A stretch of 9,451 bases of DNA from Candidatus Atribacter hydrocarboniphilus (GTDB lineage: Bacteria > Atribacterota > Atribacteria > Atribacterales > Atribacteraceae). Of this stretch, positions 1 through 5,413 are shown piece by piece. Each line of letters opens with the position of its first letter. The stretch's first letter is position 1. The notes beneath the pieces are model-generated. The model was not told the DNA's origin, did not search any database, and saw only the letters and a list, made by a program, of their open reading frames with translations. The translations under genes and the position numbers were made by a program. Location: positions 10,651-20,101 of the forward strand of contig DPKX01000092.1 of assembly GCA_003542295.1 (NCBI GenBank). Reading direction: 5' to 3'.

Positions 1-114
1 AGCTAAATAAGTTAAACGGATAATTGATTCGTCGGAGGAGTTTCGTAAAGAACTAACCATTGCTTTAACGACCTGTTCAGCAGTAAAGGCTTTTATAGAA
101 TCAAAATAACCCAT
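1..114 (-). CDS. N-terminal 38 residues of a protein cut by the window edge (possibly a radical SAM protein)
   Basis: An open frame starts with ATG at 114 and runs off the left edge after 38 codons. It begins MGYFDSIKAFTAEQ and ends near SSDESIIRLTYLA. The start is supported by a GGGAGGT Shine-Dalgarno sequence at about 123-129, eight bases upstream. No catalytic motif is present in this fragment. The stretch with two serines, Asp-Glu and then IIRLTYLA resembles, from memory, the short helical segment that precedes the CxxxCxxC domain in a group of radical SAM proteins. That is weak recognition only. A 13-codon leader ORF ends one base before this start, so translation is probably coupled to it. 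An extended -10 promoter candidate lies about 250 bases upstream. The gene is certain as an open frame with a good ribosome site; its function is not. Confidence 0.5.
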   Translation of the reverse strand, partial: MGYFDSIKAFTAEQVVKAMVSSLRNSSDESIIRLTYLA

Positions 115-115
115 A

Positions 116-157
116 TTATGAACCTCCCTCATGCGACGTGTTTATTCTGTATAACAT
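116..157 (-). CDS. 13-codon leader peptide ORF with very strong ribosome binding site
   Basis: The frame ATG...TAA encodes MLYRINTSHEGGS. Its upstream sequence AAGGGGGTGAT (about 163-173) differs from the ideal complement of the 16S rRNA tail at one base and sits six bases from the ATG. The TAA ends one base before the ATG of the next gene, in another frame. That arrangement fits translational coupling or a regulatory leader peptide. The Shine-Dalgarno sequence of the downstream gene is embedded in the leader's last codons (Glu-Gly-Gly), so ribosomes on the leader would cover or expose it. The peptide has no run of one amino acid that would suggest classic amino-acid attenuation. Expression is inferred from the ribosome site alone. 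Confidence 0.5.
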   Translation of the reverse strand: MLYRINTSHEGGS

Positions 158-359
158 ATAAAATCACCCCCTTATTGAGTATGATAAGTAACCAATAAAA
201 CAAACTATTTCATCAAAAGCTATCTTTTTCGAAAACACTTTTACAATTTTACGTATTCCCGTTTTTTTTTTGCGTAATTAAAGATAAGAAAGTTTTAGGA
301 TACTTAAAAATACAATTATAGAATAATTTAAAGAAAAACTAAATACTTTACTCTTCTAT

Positions 360-368
360 ATTATATCA
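360..368 (-). promoter_or_regulatory. Extended -10 promoter candidate for the leftmost gene
   Basis: The minus strand reads TGATATAAT, a TGn-TATAAT extended -10 element. There is no good -35 at 16-18 bases; a TTGAAA lies only 14 bases upstream. Transcription would start near 353 and give a leader of almost 200 bases before the 13-codon ORF. The same TGATATAAT string forms the promoter candidate at 2802-2810. The region is very AT-rich, so chance matches are likely. Confidence 0.35.
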
Positions 369-385
369 AAAAAATTGAATTTCAA
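368..385 (-). terminator. Weak intrinsic terminator candidate after the uracil-DNA glycosylase gene
   Basis: On the minus strand TTGAAATTCAA can fold into a four-base-pair stem and is followed directly by seven T. The stem overlaps the glycosylase stop codon and contains little G or C, so it would be a poor terminator. It is included because it is the only hairpin plus T-run after this gene. Confidence 0.2.
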
Positions 386-993
386 CTTTGGGTGCTATGG
401 CGAATTAAATCATAATTCCTTTTCAATTCTTTGATATCTTCCCAAGTAAGATACCGGGGTGAACCCCGGGAACGATCATTATAACGGAGGAGAAAACTGG
501 GATGAAACATGGGAAATATTTTTTTACCACCCCTCCATTCCTGCCAGATACCTCGAATTTTGCTAATCGGTTCTTTGGTATTGAGGAGATAGCTAGTCGG
601 AACACTACCTAAGGTGATGATGAAAGTTGGGTTGATAATGGCAATTTGTGCTTCCAAATAGGGGAAGCAGGCATCTATTTCCTGAGATTCTGGATTTCGA
701 TTTCCTGGTGGACGGCATTTTACCATGTTAGCAATAAACACTTCTTCCCGAGTAATTTTAACCGATTGTAAAATTTGGGTCAGGAGCTTCCCGGCTCTTC
801 CAACAAAGGGACTTCCAGTTCGATCCTCTTCTTCTCCAGGTCCTTCACCAATAAACATGATAATTGCATCAGGATTTCCTTCACCAAATACAGTGTGGTT
901 TCGGTTATTAGCTAAGGGGCACAGATGACAACTATTAACTTCCTGGCGAATTTCATCTAAAAGCTGTTCTTTTTTTGATTTTTGGTATGACAT
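382..993 (-). CDS. Family 4 (type 4) uracil-DNA glycosylase, iron-sulfur type
   Basis: This enzyme removes uracil from DNA arising from cytosine deamination or dUMP incorporation, starting base excision repair. The 203-residue length is normal for the compact family 4 enzymes. Four cysteines expected to hold a [4Fe-4S] cluster are visible: C22 and C25 (CHLC), C93 (KCRPPGNR) and C109. The uracil-pocket motif 1 is GEGPGEEED at 49-57, where many relatives have GEAPG. It is followed by the conserved GSPFVGRAG (60-68). The second active-site motif is HPS at 164-166. The UDGX-type KRRIH insertion is absent, so covalent UDGX chemistry is not expected. The ATG at 993 has an AGGA about nine bases upstream. 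The gene is separated from the ParB-like gene by 112 bases and may have its own weak promoter there (TTGAGA, 15 bases, TATACC, at 1035 to 1009). Identification is firm; no standard symbol is assigned. Confidence 0.95.
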   Translation of the reverse strand: MSYQKSKKEQLLDEIRQEVNSCHLCPLANNRNHTVFGEGNPDAIIMFIGEGPGEEEDRTGSPFVGRAGKLLTQILQSVKITREEVFIANMVKCRPPGNRNPESQEIDACFPYLEAQIAIINPTFIITLGSVPTSYLLNTKEPISKIRGIWQEWRGGKKIFPMFHPSFLLRYNDRSRGSPRYLTWEDIKELKRNYDLIRHSTQS

Positions 994-1054
994 CTTTCAC
1001 TATCCTACGGTATAAATTAAAAAAAACCCTCTCAAAGATCATCAGATGATTTTT

Positions 1055-1081
1055 GAAAAAATATCTAAGAACTTATCTTAG
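1055..1081 (-). terminator. Intrinsic terminator candidate after the ParB-like gene
   Basis: On the minus strand CTAAGA and TCTTAG form a perfect six-base-pair stem with a five-base loop, followed after three bases by six T. It lies about 25 bases after the stop codon of the ParB-like gene and before the glycosylase gene. The stem has only two G-C pairs, so termination may be partial. Confidence 0.35.
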
Positions 1082-1105
1082 TTATAGTATATTGATACGG
1101 TTTTT

Positions 1106-1981
1106 TTACAAATTTGCTTTGGAAAAAAAGAAATTTTGTGGTTTCCTTCGAATTATTTTATGATGAGACCGGCTTGGTATGAAACAAGCTGCCTTCCGTA
1201 GAGCTTCAGCATTAAAGAGAAACCATAAATAAAGGTCTGCAAAAGTTCGTTCTTTAAATTTGTCCATAATTCCACTTTTTTTGATTTTTTCAATAGCTGG
1301 AGAAAAACAATTCTGATGCCATTGCTGAACGGCAACTTCCCAAGGTATTTTATTATGGCATTGATCTCGAGTAATTTGGTTGTTTGGGCATTCAGAACAT
1401 TGAAAACACTGAATTAATTTGAGTATTTCTCGGTACCCTCCAGGAAGAGTAATTTGGATATTTTGCAAACCGGTTTTCTCCCGAAACATTTTTTCTTCTA
1501 ACTTTAAAAAATAATTATCAGGGGATGACGAATTGAAGTGAACTTTTTGGATGTTGATTTCTATTACCTCAGCATCAATATAAAGTTGTCCGGCATTTTT
1601 TGCTACTGAAACCCGATTATGGCCGTCTCGGATAAAATAATAATCACCGATTTTATAGAGAGAGATAACCGGTAGAGATTCATGTTGTTCATAATAGGAG
1701 CGAATACTCGTCCATTTTCTCCGATTGAACTTATTTAATGGCAAAAAAGCTCGATCAAAATCTTCAAAACGATTTTCACTCCCGATTATTTTATTGATCT
1801 CAACGGTTTTCACGCCCACATGATGTTCTTCTCCAGTTCCAATGATTTCTTTAATTTGATTTAAAGGAAGTAGACGATTTTTGTGGTTTTTTAGGGTTCC
1901 AAGAATTTTTTTAAAGAAACCTTTTCGATAGAGATGATCAAACTCTCGATTTGACTCCGCTGATCGAAAAATCTCTGACAT
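1106..1981 (-). CDS. ParB/sulfiredoxin-fold-like protein of unknown function with a cysteine cluster
   Basis: The 291-residue protein carries a ParB-N/sulfiredoxin-like domain at about 55-145. It has a FDRAFLP segment (75-81) and the signature RDGHNRVSVAK (118-128), which corresponds to the nucleotide-binding DGxxR loop of this fold. No ParB helix-turn-helix domain or sulfiredoxin cysteine motif is evident, so a role in chromosome partitioning should not be assumed. The C-terminal part (about 210-260) contains IPWEVAVQQW and ERTFADLYLWF, which I associate with a family of uncharacterised ParB-like proteins in Chloroflexi and Actinobacteria. Between the two parts is a cysteine cluster C192, C195, C198 and C208, a possible metal site. 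The start ATG lies inside the end of the phosphoesterase gene (44-base overlap), with GGAAGGGG just upstream, so the two are probably translationally coupled. The tail is basic (about 270-291). The biochemical role is unknown. Confidence 0.75.
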   Translation of the reverse strand: MSEIFRSAESNREFDHLYRKGFFKKILGTLKNHKNRLLPLNQIKEIIGTGEEHHVGVKTVEINKIIGSENRFEDFDRAFLPLNKFNRRKWTSIRSYYEQHESLPVISLYKIGDYYFIRDGHNRVSVAKNAGQLYIDAEVIEINIQKVHFNSSSPDNYFLKLEEKMFREKTGLQNIQITLPGGYREILKLIQCFQCSECPNNQITRDQCHNKIPWEVAVQQWHQNCFSPAIEKIKKSGIMDKFKERTFADLYLWFLFNAEALRKAACFIPSRSHHKIIRRKPQNFFFSKANL

Positions 1982-2594
1982 CTTTACCCCTTCCTAAATC
2001 TATAATACGATAATTATAACAATTTATTACTATGGTTTGATAAAGAGGATCTTGATAGCTTTGATTTAGGTCGTATAAATGAGTATGTCCATGAAGGTGG
2101 TATCTTGGTTGAAATTTTTTAATCATATGATTAAATACTTTAAAACCTTTATGAACTGGATCACCACTTTCATGAATACCACCGGGAGGAGAGTGAGTGA
2201 CTAAAACGTCAAGATAACGATGATAACGCATTTTAGCCCAATATAGCTGAGGCAACAGAGCAAGGTATTTTTGATACATCGCTCTTTGGGTATATTGATG
2301 AATATTGCCATTGTACCATAGAGAACCTTCCAAGCCGGCAAGCAGGATCCCTTGAAAATTTATAACTTTTCCATCTAAATTATAACCACCTGCCAAGCTT
2401 TTTTTTCCGGCAGAAGGATCATGATTTCCATGAACAAAGAACAATGGGACATTTAGATTGCTAACTATAAAATCCAGATAATGCTCGGGAAGATCTCCAC
2501 AGGAGATAATGCAACTCACATTCTGAAAACGTTCCCGGCAGAGGTTACTATAGATTCGTGGGTCAATACGATCGCTCACGGCTAAGATTTTCAT
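1938..2594 (-). CDS. Calcineurin-like metallophosphoesterase
   Basis: Numbering from the ATG at 2594 (218 residues), the family motifs appear in order: D8 in VSDRIDP, GD at 33-34 in SCGDLPE, GNHD at 56-59, H134 in VTHSPPGG, and HGHTH at 168-172. These ligands bind two metal ions, and the family hydrolyses phosphomono- or diesters. The substrate cannot be read from the sequence. Motif I normally reads DxH; here the position is Ile (D-R-I-D). I recall this variation as typical of a subfamily found next to ParB-like proteins, but could not verify it. There is no signal peptide, so it is probably cytoplasmic. A longer frame opens at a TTG at 2651, but the extra 19 residues do not look like family sequence and contain the promoter. 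MKILAVSD is the usual beginning of the fold, so I chose 2594. The last 44 bases overlap the start of the ParB-like gene. Confidence 0.88.
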   Translation of the reverse strand: MKILAVSDRIDPRIYSNLCRERFQNVSCIISCGDLPEHYLDFIVSNLNVPLFFVHGNHDPSAGKKSLAGGYNLDGKVINFQGILLAGLEGSLWYNGNIHQYTQRAMYQKYLALLPQLYWAKMRYHRYLDVLVTHSPPGGIHESGDPVHKGFKVFNHMIKKFQPRYHLHGHTHLYDLNQSYQDPLYQTIVINCYNYRIIDLGRGKDVRDFSISGVKSRV

Positions 2595-2601
2595 CCCGTT
2601 A

Positions 2602-2630
2602 ATTATACCTAAAGGATTTATTTTTGATAA
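2602..2630 (-). promoter_or_regulatory. Sigma-70-type promoter giving a leaderless phosphoesterase mRNA
   Basis: The minus strand shows TTATCA (2630-2625, four of six matches to the -35 consensus), a 17-base spacer, and a perfect TATAAT (2607-2602). The predicted transcription start is about 2595, one base before the ATG at 2594. The mRNA would therefore have no room for a Shine-Dalgarno sequence. Confidence 0.6.
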
Positions 2631-2705
2631 GTAATATTGGTTTTTAAACAACTCAGTATGAATTTTATTCCTGAATATTAATCGCTTACTAAGGGAAAAG
2701 ATAAT

Positions 2706-2734
2706 AAAAAAAGGACCAACTTTCCTTGAAAGTT
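2706..2734. repeat. Overlapping inverted repeats in the divergent control region
   Basis: AACTTTC (2718-2724) and GAAAGTT (2728-2734) form a seven-base-pair stem with a three-base loop. AAGGA (2711-2715) and TCCTT (2723-2727) form a second stem that shares bases with the first, so they exclude each other. On the minus strand the second stem runs straight into seven or more T, like a short intrinsic terminator. It sits upstream of the phosphoesterase promoter and could block antisense transcription, or serve as an operator-like palindrome. Function is inferred only from symmetry. Confidence 0.35.
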
Positions 2735-2757
2735 TCTAGATCTTTAATTTGTTTTAA

Positions 2758-2810
2758 ATGAAAAAATGAAAAAATAGCATAAGAGGGAATGACATCCTTA
2801 ATGATATAAT
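2758..2810 (+). promoter_or_regulatory. Extended -10 promoter with upstream A-tracts for the R3H ATPase gene string
   Basis: TGATATAAT at 2802-2810 is a full TGn-TATAAT extended -10 element. No good -35 occurs at the usual distance; ATGACA at 2789-2794 is only ten bases away. Transcription would start near 2817, leaving about 33 bases before the start codon. Two copies of ATGAAAAA (2758-2773) put A-tracts at roughly -43 to -56, where UP elements bind the alpha subunit of RNA polymerase and compensate for a weak -35. The Shine-Dalgarno AGGAAGGA (2828-2835) is 14 bases from the ATG, longer than usual. Confidence 0.55.
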
Positions 2811-2849
2811 GCTGAATGAAATCTTGTAGGAAGGAACTGTGAAGTTCGA

Positions 2850-4406
2850 ATGGACGAAAAGCATCATTACGGTGTAGTTGACAATCTTGATAAACTGTTT
2901 TTAGTTTTACCAGAACACATTCTGAAGGCTCTTGAAGAAAAAGAAAACTCTGATGAACTGATAGAAATTGTTATGGACTTGGGCCGTTCTCCAGAAGCGC
3001 GGTTTACCAATGGCTTCTGTGTTCTAATTGAAAGCCCTGTTGAAAGAAGTGATATTGAATATACTTTAGGTAGGGTTGGTATGTTTACCCGTGATAACCG
3101 AGCCGGGATCGAAAGAACTCTCCACCGAATTTCATGCATCCGGAATCGGGTTGGGAATGTTGTAGGTCTTACTTTGCGGGTAGGACGCGCTGTGTATGGT
3201 ACCATTGATATCGTACGAGATATCATTGTGTCAGGGAAAAACATTTTATTTTTAGGCCCACCAGGAGTTGGCAAAACCACCAAACTTCGAGAGGTAGCTC
3301 GGGTGTTAAGCGATGAATTTCAAAAAAGGGTCATCGTTGTCGATACTTCAAATGAAATAGCTGGTGACGGTGATATTCCCCATCCAGCTATTGGGCGAGC
3401 CCGTCGAATGCAAGTACCGTCACCAGAAAGGCAACATGATGTGATGATTGAAGCAGTGGAAAACCACATGCCGGAGGTTATTATAGTTGATGAAATCGGA
3501 CGGGAAGAAGAAGCTCGGGCCTGTCGAACTATTGCTGAAAGAGGAGTCCAATTGATTGCAACTGCTCACGGTAATTCCTTACGAAACCTTTTGTTAAACC
3601 CGACGCTTACCGACTTGGTGGGTGGTATTCAATCGGTTATTCTCAGTGATGAAGAATCGAGAAGGCGTGGAACCCAAAAAGCCGTATTAGAGCGGAAGGC
3701 AATCCCGACATTTGATATTGTTGTTGAACTCAGGGATCGGGATAATTTAGGAATCTATCGAAACACTGCCGAAGCAGTAGACGTCATTTTAAGAAACTAT
3801 GACCCTCATCCGGAAGTTAGGAAAAAAACCAAAGATGGTTCAATCGAAGTCCTTAAAGAAATCGAGGAATTCGAAACCGTCGAGGAAGTATACAGCTTAT
3901 CCGATTGGAATCAGCCGAAACATCCAGAAGGAAAAATGCTACGAGTATTTCTATTTGCCGTGAGCCGAAACTACATGGAAAGAGCTATTACCCAGCTTAA
4001 GGCAACTCTTGAAGTTGTTGAAGATATAAATGATGCCGATATCGTTTTAACCCTGAAAAGCCGTTATCGTAAAAAAACCAATCGGCTTCGAGAAGCTGAA
4101 AATCGAGGCATGCCGGTTCATGTTATTCGTAGCAACACCTATAGCCAGGTGCTCCGTTTTGTTAAAGATTTATTTGGTTTGTCCGATAGCTATGAAAAAT
4201 CAGGAGAAACCGGTTTGATAGAAGCTGAGAAGGCAGCAAGGCAAGTCCTGAGAGGAAGTGAACCAATAGAACTTACTCCTCGGAATGCTTTTGTCCGAAG
4301 ACTTCAACATAAAATCGCCGAAAGATATAATTTGTTTTCCCAGAGCATTGGTGAGGAGCCTTTTCGCAGGGTAACCATCTATCCAAGAAATCTGGATGAT
4401 ACTTGA
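2850..4406 (+). CDS. AAA-type ATPase with C-terminal R3H domain (SpoIIIAA/Ycf45-like)
   Basis: The 518-residue protein has a SpoIIIAA-like N-terminal region (1-125). Its ATPase core carries a Walker A motif GPPGVGKT (136-143) and a Walker B motif VIIVDE (210-215). A conserved DTSNEIAGDGDIPHPAIGRARR segment lies at about 165-186, and the polar residues at TAHGNS (238-243) may act as a sensor. A middle alpha/beta segment follows (about 363-445). The C-terminus (480-512) is an R3H domain with R483-x3-H487, a fold that binds single-stranded nucleic acids. Plastid Ycf45 and cyanobacterial homologues share this architecture. In the family the molecular role is poorly known; an ATP-driven action on RNA or single-stranded DNA is an inference. 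It heads the gene string, overlaps tmk by one base, and shares its transcript with ricT, an RNA-processing factor. There is no signal peptide or membrane segment. Domain identification is strong; the cellular role is open. Confidence 0.9.
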   Translation: MDEKHHYGVVDNLDKLFLVLPEHILKALEEKENSDELIEIVMDLGRSPEARFTNGFCVLIESPVERSDIEYTLGRVGMFTRDNRAGIERTLHRISCIRNRVGNVVGLTLRVGRAVYGTIDIVRDIIVSGKNILFLGPPGVGKTTKLREVARVLSDEFQKRVIVVDTSNEIAGDGDIPHPAIGRARRMQVPSPERQHDVMIEAVENHMPEVIIVDEIGREEEARACRTIAERGVQLIATAHGNSLRNLLLNPTLTDLVGGIQSVILSDEESRRRGTQKAVLERKAIPTFDIVVELRDRDNLGIYRNTAEAVDVILRNYDPHPEVRKKTKDGSIEVLKEIEEFETVEEVYSLSDWNQPKHPEGKMLRVFLFAVSRNYMERAITQLKATLEVVEDINDADIVLTLKSRYRKKTNRLREAENRGMPVHVIRSNTYSQVLRFVKDLFGLSDSYEKSGETGLIEAEKAARQVLRGSEPIELTPRNAFVRRLQHKIAERYNLFSQSIGEEPFRRVTIYPRNLDDT

Positions 4407-5092
4407 TGAGACATTTTCCGGGATTTTTTATAACCTTTGAAGGAATTGAAGGAACAGGAAAGTCGACCCATGCTAAGCGTCTTTTTGCCTATTTAGAAGA
4501 AAAGGAGTATCGAGTTCTGTTCACTGCTGAGCCAGGTGGAACAGAAGTTGGTGATCAAATTCGATCAATCCTTCTTCACCCTCAAACCGGGGAAGTTGAT
4601 CCCGTAACCGAGCTTTTTCTTTTTGAAGCCTCGCGTCGGGAACACGTCTTACAGGTTATTCAGCCAGCATTACAAACCGGAAGAATTGTTCTCTGTGTAC
4701 GTTTTTGTGACTCAACCATTGCCTATCAAGGATATGGGAGAGGTTTATCGGTTGAGATGATTCAATATCTCAACCGTTTAGCTACCAATGGTCTGGTTCC
4801 TGATTTAAGCTTTCTACTTGATATTGACCCCGAGGAAGGGCTAAGGCGATCCTTTCATCATACCTCTCCGCAAGAGCTGCGATTTGAAGAGGAATTCATG
4901 AAGAAAAAGGATATTTTAGATTCCATTCGGAATGGTTTTTTCAAAATAGCTGAAGGGGAACCAAATCGATTTCAGGTGATATCTACTGTTGAATCAAAAG
5001 ACGTTGTCTTTGAGAAGATAAAAAATTGTGTGTTAGCAGCTATTCAAGACAAAAAAAGGAGGAATGAGCCATGGGACCAACCTCTTTATTGA
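4406..5092 (+). CDS. tmk: Thymidylate kinase
   Basis: This enzyme phosphorylates dTMP to dTDP with ATP, an essential step in dTTP synthesis. The 228-residue product has the P-loop EGIEGTGKST (12-21), the EPGGT loop (42-46) that contacts the nucleotide, and the DSTIAYQGYGRG segment (102-113) of the thymine pocket. A LID region with R159 in LRFEEEF follows at about 150-165. One oddity: the conserved DR(Y/F/H) motif reads VRF at 98-100, so the Asp is replaced by Val while the Arg is kept. The start is ATG at 4406, overlapping the previous stop as TGATG; a TTG one codon upstream is less likely. The 3' end overlaps darA by 22 bases. The neighbourhood (darA, holB, ricT) is the one found around tmk in Firmicutes. 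Identification is firm; full activity depends on whether the Val is tolerated. Confidence 0.95.
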   Translation: MRHFPGFFITFEGIEGTGKSTHAKRLFAYLEEKEYRVLFTAEPGGTEVGDQIRSILLHPQTGEVDPVTELFLFEASRREHVLQVIQPALQTGRIVLCVRFCDSTIAYQGYGRGLSVEMIQYLNRLATNGLVPDLSFLLDIDPEEGLRRSFHHTSPQELRFEEEFMKKKDILDSIRNGFFKIAEGEPNRFQVISTVESKDVVFEKIKNCVLAAIQDKKRRNEPWDQPLY

Positions 5093-5409
5093 TATGTGTT
5101 GTTCGGGATCAAGATGCTTTGAAGCTGGTCGATATCCTAAGAGAAAAGCAAATATCTTTCACCAAGCTGGCTTCTACTGGCGGATTTTTGCGAGAAGGAA
5201 ATACAACACTCTTGATAGGCATCCACGAAGCAAAAAAAAATGAGGTTATTGAATTGATTCGCACTCAGTGCGAACGCAGGGAAGAATATGTTGAATCTGC
5301 CATTCCAGTTAATGAACCAATCGGACCTTATGTACCACAACAGGTAAAAGTCATTCGAGGAGGAGGAGTATTGTTCGAAGTTCCCATCGAACGTTACGAA
5401 AGGTTTTAA
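5071..5409 (+). CDS. darA: Cyclic-di-AMP receptor, PII-like (DUF970)
   Basis: The protein is 112 residues, close to the usual size of about 109. It matches the DarA/PstA family (formerly YaaQ), trimeric PII-like proteins that bind cyclic di-AMP. The family signature TKLASTGGFLREGNTTLLIG lies at about 31-50, and its Thr, Gly and Asn residues line the ligand pocket in known structures. The C-terminus FEVPIERYERF is also typical. The partner of DarA is unknown in most bacteria. Its presence implies cyclic-di-AMP signalling, although no cyclase is in this window. The ATG has an ideal AAGGAGG at 5056-5062, eight bases upstream and inside tmk. The gene ends four bases before holB. In Bacillus a small gene, yaaR, normally lies between darA and holB; it is absent here. 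Confidence 0.95.
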   Translation: MGPTSLLICVVRDQDALKLVDILREKQISFTKLASTGGFLREGNTTLLIGIHEAKKNEVIELIRTQCERREEYVESAIPVNEPIGPYVPQQVKVIRGGGVLFEVPIERYERF

Positions 5410-5413
5410 TTCG

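Noticed and set aside
245..280. TTACG/CGTAA inverted repeat around a run of ten T (plus strand)
   Set aside because: Only five base pairs with a long A/T loop and the T-run inside the loop, so it is neither a terminator nor a clear operator.
315..320. Second TATAAT on the minus strand in the left spacer
   Set aside because: No TG extension and only a poor -35 at 17 bases; expected by chance in such AT-rich sequence.
2595..2651. Upstream TTG start adding 19 residues to the phosphoesterase
   Set aside because: The extra residues are not family-like, there is no Shine-Dalgarno before the TTG, and the segment contains a perfect TATAAT promoter.
2867..3283. A 138-codon open frame on the minus strand inside the R3H ATPase gene
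   Set aside because: It lies wholly antisense to a well-supported conserved protein, has no family resemblance, and reflects codon bias of the real gene.
5071..5092. The 22-base tmk/darA overlap as a possible frameshift or fusion
   Set aside because: Both proteins have normal length and darA has its own ideal Shine-Dalgarno; this is ordinary gene overlap, as are the 29-base holB/ricT and 44-base phosphoesterase/ParB overlaps.
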